From Amphiura filiformis (lineage: Eukaryota > Echinodermata > Ophiuroidea > Amphilepidida > Amphiuridae): a stretch of 64,000 nt of DNA. Positions 1-12,100 of this stretch are shown piece by piece. The notes beneath the pieces were generated by a model. It was not told the origin of the DNA. It saw only the letters and a program-made list of their open reading frames with translations, and ran no database searches. The stretch covers positions 40,264,526 to 40,328,525 of the forward strand of contig NC_092637.1 in the NCBI RefSeq assembly GCF_039555335.1, written 5' to 3'. How positions within the stretch are numbered: position 1 is the stretch's first letter; each line of letters starts with the position of its first letter. The position numbers were made by a program, and so were the translations under genes.

Positions 1-175
1 GTTTTCATTGTCAATTAGACCAATCAGCAACATTTTTAGAACAATTTCACCACACAAAAAAATTGGGGTGAATTATTTGCAAAGCTCCATTCTGATTGGT
101 GATTAATGTGAAGATATCATGTAATTGACCAATTAGAGGCAATGTTAGATCGGCAGGTAGTGCTCAGGGGGTTAA
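1..175. mobile_element. TTAA-flanked MITE, family A, copy 1 (left end outside window)
   Basis: The sequence matches two other copies at 20667-20855 (opposite orientation) and 49976-50192. The right end reads GGCAGGTAGTGCTC followed by a run of G and then TTAA at 172-175. The inverted form of this end is TTAA-CCCCCTGAGCACTACC, which fits the TTAA target and CCC start typical of piggyBac-like elements. It has no coding capacity; the short reading frame starting MLDRQVV across its end recurs in copy 3 and is an artefact of the repeat. Confidence 0.75.
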
Positions 176-506
176 CAATGATTGTTTGTGATGCATCCAG
201 CAGTCACCTAAACCAATATCTCAACAATCTTGAGAGAAAAAAGCTTTCATTACAATCTGTTTTAGATACTTCTAATGACATATCTGCTGTTAATCAGAAA
301 TTGACTACAAGTATGACCTCAAGTTCCACTTCATTAGCTTTCATTAACGAAAATAAGTTACATCATATTGTTTTCTTACAGCTTTTTTCATAAATTCTAG
401 CATTCATGTTCCCTATTAACAAAATAGATTTTGAAATGGGTTCACTAGACAATGAAAAGGAAGCTTTATATATAACAACACCCTGAGATTGGAGAGAAAT
501 TGGTTA
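176..506. other. Unannotated intronic or intergenic stretch
   Basis: No splice-consistent coding exon, RNA gene or inverted-repeat end was recognised. It should lie in an intron of the phosphoglycerate mutase gene, whose earlier exons are upstream of the window. Confidence 0.4.
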
Positions 507-2651
507 TAGGGTCACTCCATATCAAATCAAGGAGGCGCCCCACCTGACCCCCTCAGATTTGCTTTATATTTTAGTCATATGTTGTACCTGTAAAAATATT
601 AAAAACCTGCAAATTTGAGGTTTGTAGCTCTTACGGATTTTCGGTGGCAGCCATTTAAAGTTGGAGTAGGGGGGTCTAAATTTGGACCCAAAAGTTGCCC
701 TTTAAATAAATTTCATCTTTGGGCGTTTGTGCCTTCTTTATAAAAAGAAAGAGAGGTCTGAAACTTTGCATACACACTAACTGCATGCCCAATTTGTCAA
801 AAAATAAAATTAAAAAAATTCTGTAATTGCGCGTTGTGTCACGGGCTCATTAAATATGCAAGAAAAAAATGTAATGTTTTGTATACTGGCAAGTTTAGCC
901 GTCCTAAATTCACTTTTTTTGTCAGATTAATTATTTTTTGTTGTCACCGATGCTATATATAGGATAAATACAATGCACACCCAAAAATTGGGGTCACAAC
1001 TCATTTACATTTCGAACAGCGCCCTCACGAAGATGGAATTTATTGCACATTCAACATTTTCAGGGGGCCCAAAGTCGATGTGGTCCACCTTCAAAGTTTA
1101 TAAAACATCACTTTTATATAACTACAAGTCTTAAATTACAACTTTGCTAAGTCCCAGTAATTGTATAGGTTGACTTCATATAAAATGACAAGCCCAAAGT
1201 TAACCATTTTCTTATGATTGCATGTAGTGCAAAAGGGTGCAAATGTGCCGAATTCGGAAGGTTGAAAGTCAAATTGACCCCAATATTGAAAATAAAATGG
1301 AAATAAAAGTAAATAGGGCCAATAACTATGCATCTAGTCATTTATTTTCAATATTGTGGCCATTTTGACTTTTAAACCTTCCGAATTCGGCACATTTGCA
1401 GTACATGCAATCATAAGAAAATGGTCAACTTTAGGCTTGTCGTTTTATATGAAGTCAATCTATAAAATTAATGGGATTGAGCAAAGTTGCAATTAAGACT
1501 AGTAGTCATATAAAAGTGATGTTTTATAAATTTTGAAGGTTGACCACATCGACTTTGGGGCCCCATGAAAATGTTTAATTTGCAATAAATTTCATCTTCG
1601 TGAGGGCGCTGTTCGAAATGTAAATGAGTTGTGACCCCAATTTTTTGGGTATGCATTGTATTTATTCTATATATAGCATCGGTGACAACAAAAAATAATT
1701 AATCTGACAAAAAATGTGAATTTATATTAGGGGGGGCTAAACTTGCCAGTTTACAAAACATCTTCGTGAGGGCGCTGCACTCCAACTTTAAATGGCTACC
1801 ATAGAAAATCTGTATATATTGAAAACGAAATGGAAATACAAGTAAATAGGGCCAATAACTACTCATCTAATCATTTATTTTTAATATTGTGGCCAATTTG
1901 ACTTTCAAGCCTTCAGAATTCGGCACATTTGCACTACATGCAATCATAAGAAAATGGTCAACTTTGGGCTTGTCATTTTATATGAAGTCAACCTATACAA
2001 TTACCTGGACTTAGCAAAGTTGTAATTCAAGACTAGTAGTTATATAAAAGTGATGTTTTATACATTTTGAAGGTGGACCACATCGACTTTGGGCCCCTGA
2101 AAATGTTGAATTTGCAATAAATTTCATCTTCGTGAGGGCGCTGTTCGAAATGTAAATGAGTTGTGACCCCAATTTTTTTTTATGCATTTTATTTATCCTA
2201 TATATAGCATCGGTGACAACAAAAAATAATTAATCTGACAAAAAATGTGAATTTAGGGGGCTAAACTTGCCAGTTTACAAAACATTACATTTTTTCTTGT
2301 ATATTTAATGACCCCGTGACACAACGCGCAATTACAGAATTTTTTATTTTTTATTTTTTGACAAATTGGGCATGCAGTTAGTGTGTATGCAAAGTTTCAG
2401 ACCTCTCTTTCTTTTTATAAAGAAGGCACAGACTCCCAAAGATGAAATTTATTTAAGGGGTAACTTTTGGGTCCAAATTTAGACCTCCCTACTCCAACTT
2501 TAAATGCCTGCAACAGAAAATCCGTAAGAGCTACAGACCTCAAATTTGCAGGTTTTTAATATTTTTACAGGTACAACATATGACTAAAATATACAGCAAA
2601 TCTGAGGGGGTCAGGTGGGGCGCCTCCTTGATTTGATATGGAGTGACCCTA
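507..2651. mobile_element. Large foldback DNA transposon, TA-flanked, non-coding
   Basis: The left end TAGGGTCACTCCATATC is mirrored at the right end as its exact reverse complement, and TA precedes (505-506) and follows (2652-2653) the element. The outer arms (about 507-900 and 2280-2651) are long, closely matched inverted repeats. The centre holds three related copies of an inner unit near 960-1130, 1540-1690 and 2060-2220, the first inverted relative to the other two, so the element contains a second hairpin inside the first. No transposase is present. A non-autonomous Tc1/mariner-like or general foldback element is most likely. Confidence 0.8.
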
Positions 2652-2729
2652 TAATGAATTTTGTCATATTTTGCAATGTAACTTTAAATCAGGTTCATCA
2701 ACTTGAAGTACATTTTGATATGACTCATC

Positions 2730-3093
2730 CCGGGGGGGCACATCAAAACATTTTGGTGGGTAGGTGGTGGGTCTTTGGGAGCTGACTGCGTACCGGTAAA
2801 AGGGGGTCTTTTGGAGCTGCAAACAAGTTAAATGGGAAACTTTAGGAGCTGCGAACAGTAAAAATCAAAGGACTTTCTTGGCTTTCTGGTTGAAAATCGC
2901 CTGAAAAAACCCCCAGAAATATGAGGAATGAGCAATTTTGGGGTCTTTTAGAGCTGAAATTATCTAAATCAAGGGTATTTTGGAGCTCTGTTTTGGTCAA
3001 ATATTGGGGGCCTTTCGGAGCTGCGAAATTCAAAAGGAGGTCTTTCCGGGGGACTTACCGATATGGTCATTTGTGTTACGTGCCCCCCCGGGG
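2730..3093. mobile_element. hAT-like MITE with 8-bp target duplication
   Basis: The ends are inverted repeats (CCGGGGGGGCAC on the left, GTGCCCCCCCGG on the right). The 8-bp word GACTCATC sits immediately outside both ends (2722-2729 and 3094-3101), as expected for hAT insertion. The interior repeats phrases such as TTTTGGAGCTG in both orientations and has no reading frame. It ends only 80 bases before the first mutase exon in the window. Confidence 0.8.
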
Positions 3094-3173
3094 GACTCAT
3101 CATAAATAAATGTTGTCATTAATGTTGAAATGAGGAATATTTTCAATGGTACTACCTTTTTTTTAATTTTCAG

Positions 3174-6100
3174 TGAGGTACATCCAGCAAGTACTTGATA
3201 AAACAGAGGAGCTTAAATACGGGTCACTAGCCACCATAATAGGTCGTTATTACGCCATGGATAGAGACAAGAGGCACGAGAGAACCAAGATTGCTTACGA
3301 GGGTCTGGTACAAGGTATTGGTACAGCTACAACCAAGGAAAATGTTGTTGAGGTTAGTTAGAGGTTAATAACTGCGCATCGGTTATTTGGAGGGCATTCG
3401 GTCATTTCAAATGTTTAGTTTAGTTTTGGTTTTAGTTTTGGTCACGTGGTTTCCTATTATCCTGCCTAACCACTTGAGTTACAAGATATCGAAATCTTTG
3501 TTTCTACCTTTTGTTAAAAACTGAACATTTGTATCAGGCCGATTCGGTTTTCGTTTCAGTTTCTTATAAGTGGGGTGAAGAAGACAATTACAGGGTTTGA
3601 AGTTACCTAAAGTATACAAAAGAAATGTTTAAATTTCGCAGTGCAATATTCACGAGCAGAGAAGTCGAACAAAGCAGTCTACATTTGAAAGCATTGATTT
3701 AGTTTGAAAGCATTGAGACTACGAAATAGCCTTAGCTTATTTCACTGTGAAAATATATAGACCATCGAAATATTTCCACAGACATTACAATAGACACTTG
3801 ACATATTATACACTTGAGTGATATAATAGACACTTCAGTGATATAAACACTATTATACACAACTCTATTTATGTGCATGTCGCATGACGGAAGATCAATA
3901 TCATAGAAAGCTGGTTTAAATTGACTTTTATTCAATTTATTTATTAATTTGGGTATCGCATGATGTGAGAGTAAAAGAAAGATGGAGAAGAGAGAGAGAA
4001 GAGATCGTCAGGGAAAGAGGGTGTGTGTGTGTGGGGGGGGGGGGTTAGGGTAAGGGAGAAAGAGAAACAGAGGGGAGAGAGCATTGGAAGTGGGAAGGGA
4101 AGAAGGGGGAGAGGAGAGCTCAAGAGTGGAGTGGAATAATAGGGAAGAGTCGATATCGAGTTTGGGGAGGCGGGAGGGGGGAGGGAGGAGGTTATATATA
4201 GGTCGCGGAGGGAGCATAGGTAAGAGGTTTGGGTTGTGCTTTCCGGGGAATAATCTAATTCATAATCAAATCATCTACATCATCATGCATCGTTTATATT
4301 TCAGACAAATAAACACCCCCCCCCCCCCACCCCTCAATATATGCACATGATTTCTACGTGTAGGCCTCGTAGAACTCGGGTGTAATTATAAGGTGTCATG
4401 AAAGTGTGCCACCTACGACAGAGAGCATCAACTGTCGCCCGCGTTGATAGATATCCGATAATGAAAATGTTAGCACAATAGGCTATTATATACGTATGGT
4501 TATAGGCCATTATACTTTTGGTTATATATACCTTCTTGTGTCCTCCCAGCACAATAGTGTTATGATTACAGACCAGTTCATCTCCACTTTTTAATCCCTT
4601 GATTTGTGGTTTCTGAACAAAAGAGAAACCAAAACTAATGATTTGAAATGAGGGATTGTGAAAAATCTAAACATTTTGCCTTTGGAACCGAGGAATATTC
4701 CGAGGTCCAAAGCAAAATGTTTAGATTTTTCACAATGCCCGACATATTACCGATGCAAAGTTATTAACCTCATTCCTAACCTTCACTTTGATCTTTTAAC
4801 TTTACAAAATAACACAAAATTTCCTCAAAAGTTTGTAAAAATAAACAATTTTTACATCTTCCCTTTCCCAAAATCGATCAGGCTAAAACAAGACGACCAA
4901 TAACAAAAGTGCGTATCAGAATATGTGCAAATATGGTAGCGCGCAATCCAAATACGGCAGCCAGCGCGCACAGTTTGTTGGACGCACAATACGGCGCACG
5001 CGGAAGTCAATTGTGTGCGACATTGGAACAATTACGCATTTTGCGGTCAATTGTGAGATATTAATGACCTCGATTTGCGTTCGCGTTTTCACAAATATTA
5101 AAATATGATTGGATCGCACGCATCACGTTTATTAATGAGGTTATGAATAGGCGATATTAGGCCAGTAAATCTAGCACTTTTTGGGGCTAACTAAGGAACT
5201 AATTGCAACAGAATTTTTTTTACCACAATGCATTTCCTTGAGGTCCCCAAAGTACCATATTAAAAGTCCCAAAATATCCAAGTATGGGAAAGGTGCCTAA
5301 TTTGCATAAATCCAAAATAGCCGCTAAAATTTTAGAAAAAACCTAAATTTTGACATACCTTCACTTCTAGATGGCCTATTACAATGATTTAACATTCTAG
5401 GAAGGGGTTTTTGGTCACATCGAGTGTAATGGGATATGTTACAAAATGTTTACACAGCAGCATCATTAGCATATTTTCAAAATGGCCGCCAAAATGTAAA
5501 TTATCTGTATTTTACACAGGAAACACATTATTTCGTATTGTAGAATATCTTGGAACAACTGTAACATTGTTTTTTTCACCACAATAATCATTTGAGAAAT
5601 CTTTAATACTATAGTAATAGTACCAAAGTATCCAAGTATCAAAAAAGATGATTAATTTGCATAAATCCAAGATGGCCGCCTGCCAAAATTCAGAAAATGA
5701 AGATTTTGACATACCTTCACTTCTAAACGTGTTAAATGGACTATTACAGTGATTTAACTTTCTAGTAATGGGTTTGTGGACACAACCATTCTTATGGAAT
5801 AGGATATAAGCTGACCATAGAGAATGATCACTAGCATATTTTCAAAATGGCCATAGGCCTATTTACACAACTACACTTGGAACAAATCAACAGTTTCTTT
5901 CAGCTTAATACAATGTATTTGAGTTCCCTGAACAACATTCTATAAGTTCTCAAATATATATAGAAAAGTATGGGAAAGTATCATAGATTAATTTGCATAA
6001 ATCCAATAAATGTACCCAAGATCACCAAAATTACACAATCACAAAGACCACAATCTCATTTTTGAATCGTCATTCTTTCCACACAAGAAAATCCATAAGT

Positions 6101-9100
6101 TAACTTGGAATTCTCCCAATGGAAGGACAATCAACCAAATTTACCATACCTTAATCAACCGAAAATGGCGTAACTCCATAAAAGATGTTAGAGTGTACAG
6201 AGGAGCTGATGTTGGAAGTGACCATAACCTGGCAATTACTACCATCCACGTAAAATATGACACCAGTAAACTGCTAGAGAGTGATGTTTTGACATGCTTT
6301 AATGCTAAAATCTGTGGAAGGTTCCATGCATTGGCTGAATTAGATGCTAATATGATGTTGATGAAGAGTGGAATGTATTTGTTCAGAATGCAGTAGAAGG
6401 AAGACTGGATCTCAACCGAGACAAAGGAGCTTATTGACAAGAGCAAGATAGTCAAACCAGCAATGGATAGTGACTACCGTGAACTCAACAGGCACACAAG
6501 AATTGCTTAAGAATGACAAAAAGACCTGGATGAGCAAGATCGGAAGTAGCCTCAAGTAAAAACAACATGAGAGAGAGAAGTCTACCAGCTGAAGAATGTT
6601 CTCATCGGTAAAACCAGCAGAAAGGCCTCGCAGATACGAGATGCCAAAGGAGAAATACTTAAGGATGAGGCTGCTTGACTGCAGAGATGGGCTGAATCTT
6701 TTGACGACCTGCTCAACACTGAAGAGCCTAGTGAGTTATTAAAATTCTGAAGGTTCAATCCTTGCGAAGAACTGAACATTGACATGGAACCACTAACTAG
6801 AGAAAAACTTGACAAGGGAATTAGCCTGCTCAAATGAAACAAAGCAATGGGCATTGTTAACATCTTCCCCATCAACGAATGGTGGCTGATAATTTGTAAA
6901 GTGATGAAGGCGAATCGAGAAAACACCAAGAGAATCTGGACAAGCCATAATCCTTCCATTACCAAAAAAGGGAGACCTTTCTCACTGTAGCAATAACTGT
7001 GGTATCACTCTACTAGACATTGCAGGCAAAGTTTTCTCCACAATCGTACTTCTAAGAGTGATTGATGACGTTGACGTAAGAATGAGGGAAAACCAAGCTG
7101 GGTTTAGGGACGCTCATGCCAGGATTAAATATTCAGCCTGAACCAAATCATCGAGAAATGTCTGAACCAACAGCTACCAAGCTTTAACTAACTTTATCGA
7201 CTTTAAGGCTGCCTTTGACAAATGTTCACCAACCATCTCTATGGAAAATCCTGCACATCTATGGCATCCCAATGAAGATCATCAACATCATAATTAACTC
7301 TTATCATGCCACAACATGTGCGGTCAAATCAGAGGGCTCCCTTTCCAAATTCTTCAGTATAGTCACTGGCGTAAGACAGACAGGGTGATATTTGGTCACC
7401 ACTGCTTTTCGGCCTTGCCATCAACTTCATATAGAAAGCAAGAAAAGTATAACCCTTCTACCTAGGCGAAGCTTGAGGTACCAGGAGGTAAAACTGGTTG
7501 ATCTAGACTATGCTGACATAGCCCTCCTGGAAGATTATGATGCCAAGATGACAGATACAACTGAAGCCATCACTTGGTCGTTCGAGCTCAGCACTTTTGG
7601 TTCCAATGAGAGATGAAGGCCTCATCAAGGTCATGGATCACTTTAAGTATCTGGGAGCATACTTTAGTTCTGATGTAGCATATACTAAGGAGCTCAATCA
7701 TAGGAGTGGCAAAGCATCTGGTGCTTTTAAAGAACTTGAGAAGGTGTGGAGGGACCGGTAATCAACTTACACACCAAGATGAAATCTTATAGTGCATGCG
7801 TTCTCTCTGACCTTCTATATGCTTCTGAATGTTGAACCCTCACTGAAAGAGATGAGTCCAGATTAGATGCATTTGATATGAAATGCCAAAGGAAAATTCT
7901 CCGCATCAAATGGACCCAGCATATCACCAACGACTTCATAAGATCATCAGTGACGAAACAACAGAAGCTTACTACTATCATAAGAAAGCGATGCTTACAG
8001 TGGTTTGGCCATCTGCACAGAATGGACGAGAGTCGCATCCGGCCCAAGAAAGCTCTACTTCTGGAATCCCACCCACGGAAAGAGAAGTCCTGGACGCCCT
8101 AGGACAACTTGGAAGAGTGTTATTCAGAGGGACTTGGATAGACTTGGCACCAGGTGGTCTGTAGAAGAAGCTGAAATTGCTATGGGCCATGTGAAAGTTT
8201 TTCCTACGTAAGGCAGCAGGTACAGAAATGCACGATGCTGACTGGTAGGTTGGTAGGTAGGTATTTCCAAAATTCAACACCGTCACCCATTAATAGTTTC
8301 ATTACAATAGCTTTATATAATGTAGTTTGTGGATTCAAGGAATGTCTTGGGAGACATGTCAGGTCAGAAAACGATTTTCAGATTATCCCTGCCATGAAAT
8401 GTGAATATTTTGTAATGTAAATGCTTTACATCACACAAGTAGGCTTTTTTCTTTTCAAGTCAAAAATGTTAATGTATTGCATTTTGGAAAATTCTAGCAG
8501 TCTTCTTGGCATTATTCTTTCCCCACACTGCTCACACTGCTTTCTGAGAAATGCAGGAGGATTCTACATTCTACAGTTTCATACAAACAAATATCATAAT
8601 TATATGCATCCTTGAAAATCAAACCATCATACTGGTCATCATGGTCATTAGGAAGTAAAGATATTTCAAAGTTTATCTTTTTTCATTGATTTCGGCAGGT
8701 AGCCATTTTGGATTTATGCAAATTAGGCATCTTTTGCAATACTTGAATTTTGTGGAGCTGTTCATGATCCATGTGTGTAATCATTTTCCAACCTATCCCA
8801 TAAGACCTGAATCATTGTGTTAGGTCATTTAGAAGTGAAGATATAATGTCAAAGTTGACATTTTCTGAATTTTGACAGGCAGCCATCTTTTAATTTATGC
8901 AAATTATAGGCATCTTTTCTATACTTGGATACTTTGGGACTTTTAGTCTGGTGTCAAGAGACACAAATTAATGTGTTGTGGTGAAAAAAATATGTTTCAA
9001 TTTGTTCCAAGTAGAATATTGCTATTCTATCATTCAAAATGATGTGTTACGTGTGTAAAAAGATTTTGGCGGCCATTTTGAAAATATAACGATGATCTGT

Positions 9101-12100
9101 TTATGAAATCAATTTTTAATCTACCTCATGATACTTGTTGTGTCCAAAACCCCCTTCCTAGAAAGTTAAGCCGTTGTAATAGGCCATTTAGAAGTGAAGA
9201 TATATTAAAATCTAGATTTTTCTGAAATTTTGGCGGCCATTTTGGATTTATGCAAATTAGGCACCTTTCCCATAGTTGGATATTTTGGGACTTTTAGTAT
9301 GGTACTTTGGGGACCTCAAGGAAATGCATTGTGGTGAAAAAAATTCTGTTGCAATTAGTTCCTTAGAAAATGCTAGATTTACTGGCCTATATAGAATACA
9401 TTTTACTTACAGACACAAGGTTTGAGTGAAGAAAATCGCTTGGTTTAGCAAGTTGATTCCTGATACCAACAATGTTTTAAATGTAGCCTAATACAGGATA
9501 GCCCAATAAAAGCCGAAACCTGATTGAGTGGTCTTTTTACATATTATAAGACTGATCAAATATATTTTGACATGTATGATTGACAATTTGTTGCACAAGG
9601 TTTGGCACGGCACAAAATAATAATGTTAAATACATTAAATTATACAACGTTTTGGGTCTGAACCTTTTACAAGTGTGAGTAAATGCAATTTTACCGTACA
9701 GAAGCAAGCAGTGTGTGACCATGAACAAATGGAAGAGAATCCAGAGATAACCCATTGGCCAAGACCAAACACTTGCATAATAAGAGAAACTAGAACCCCT
9801 GTGATCAGAGACCACGAACACATCCGAGATGTGACCCCATAATGACCATTGACCTCAAAATCTCAGAACACCCCATAGACATTGGCTAATGTCAATGCAT
9901 CTGTGCACATGGTGTCACCCTGCTAAGTTATTTGCACCAGAAGAGGCATTTTGAAGGAACTTCGTTTGGATCGGAAGTGACCCCTTAATTACATTTGACC
10001 CCAAATAAAAAAAACACCACATAAACATTTGGTAACAACAATTCGTGTGTTAACATACCATTACTGTGCATTGTTTTTCCTGGCTAATAAAAATTATTGA
10101 TGAATTTTCGTTTTGGACCAGAAGTGACCCCAAATAAAAAATTACCACGTATACACTGGGTAACAGCAATTCATGTGTGAACATACCGTCACTGTGCTGT
10201 TTTTATTGGTTTTAAGCCACAATTCAATTTGTTCATATCAGAAATTTGTGTAGATGTGTTGTATGGTTACATTTCTTCAATATCTGCCATTGTACTTGAT
10301 TGATGTGATATCTTTGATTCTTTGTATCTCAACAGCATTGCAACTCTTTGTACAATTTGGAAGGAGATAAGTGTGAAAAGGATGAGTTTTTTAAACCAAT
10401 CATAGTTGACAAGGAAGGCTGCATCCAGGATGGTGATACACTTATATTCACCAACTTCAGGGCAGACCGAGCCAGGCAGATGACAGAGGCATTGGGCATC
10501 AAACCTCTATTTGAAACCAGTGTTATACCCAAAAATATTGTAAGTATTAAAAGGAAATGCATATGGTGTACTTCCCCACAGAGAAATGATTTAATTCCAC
10601 TTCTTCGACCAAATTATTAAAAATAGTTTGTCTTGCAAACATTTGGTAAAAAATCTTATTTACTTTTTAATTTTGAAAAATAAGTAATTGCTACATGTGA
10701 TTATTTACCTAAAAAAGACCAGAGTCTTTTGTTGAGCAGCAATGTGCGCTTGTGACAACATCACAGTAGAGAGATTGCGATTTTTTATACGCCGACGTCG
10801 ACCGTACGTTTTTACGCACGTTAGTATGCACGGATTTACGTAGGTATGCATCGCATGAGACCACATACTCAACCAGCGCTCGTGTGGTGGCGCTATGTCC
10901 TATAGTCAGTCATCTGGTGATCATTGCGCGATTTCAGTGGCCCGATTTATTTTGCATGCAATCAGCCCGGGGTAATCAGTCGCGTCGGGTTGAAGTTGGC
11001 TAAGGGGGCTCAAAGAATTATATCCTAATAAAATTGATGTCAAGAAACAACCAGTGTTGTACATACGAGGGTGGGTCAGTACGTTATGAGAGTTGACCTT
11101 AAAACGTCCAAGCACATCAAAAGTACATGGTGTACAGTGCAGTGACATTAAACTTGTGTGGAAATGGGACGTCTTTGAACTTCAACAACTTTAGGACTTG
11201 AAGGAAAGCAATATGTTTCTGCAAAAATGGCGAAAATGATCAACATGGTCCCTAATTCTATTAAGTAGAATCCTATTGTACACCTTAGCTGCAACTGACA
11301 TAAGTATGATTCCTCTATAGTTCTTTATGAGGTCGAGGTCTCCTTTCTTTGGAAGGGGAACAATAACATTGGTAATCCACTGTTCCGGCGGCGTAACCTT
11401 TGTAAAAATAAATCTACGCAGAATTTATGGATGATGTCCACCATAGCTTCAACACCACCCTGGATTGCCTCAGTGGTAAACACACAGTCCAGTCCAGCAG
11501 CTTTGTTTGTCTTCATTTTTAAGTTGATGGAACTTACTTACTCAACTTATTGAAAAGAACACAACTAGCCTAGACCGGAACATACTGGCCGTTGAACCTG
11601 ATGGTTCCTCCGCCCTAAAGCTGACATGTTCAGCAACTGAGCTAGGGAGGCAGGGGCGCTCATTACCTCACTCTGGTAAAATACCAGCCCGCACCTGGGA
11701 GCACCCAATGGAAAATCCAACACCAGAAATAGCACGTTAAACACTGATTCTTTGCAACCGGGGTTGCAGGTGGTAGCAAAGGTAATTGTCAGCTCCCCGA
11801 CAATGCAACAGTGTCTACCTTTTAGTTACCCCCTGTTTGTTCACGAAATACGGCACCAGACCGTAGATATCGTCCCGTATTTTGTGAGAACAATAGGGGT
11901 AACGATTCTATCCTTTAGTGAACATGAATTATATTATCTTTCGACTTGTTCGTAAACTTTGTTGAAAGAATTTAGTTTGATAGTCTTACTGAAAAGTAGG
12001 TCAGTTTCTTCCTTGCTTTTTTAACTGTACAGTCATACCGCGCGTGAAGTATGCGCGAGAGGTTTAGGATATCGCGCGCGTTAGGACTACGCAACAATAG

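Noticed and set aside
142-393. Open frame starting [10 protein letters not shown], with a similar frame at 50159
   Set aside because: Both begin inside the same MITE end and then run into unrelated sequence; at 50159 the frame merely joins the real exon 12.
4008-4350. Overlapping Pro- or Gly-rich frames
   Set aside because: Products of GA/CT-rich low complexity without splice sites or motifs.
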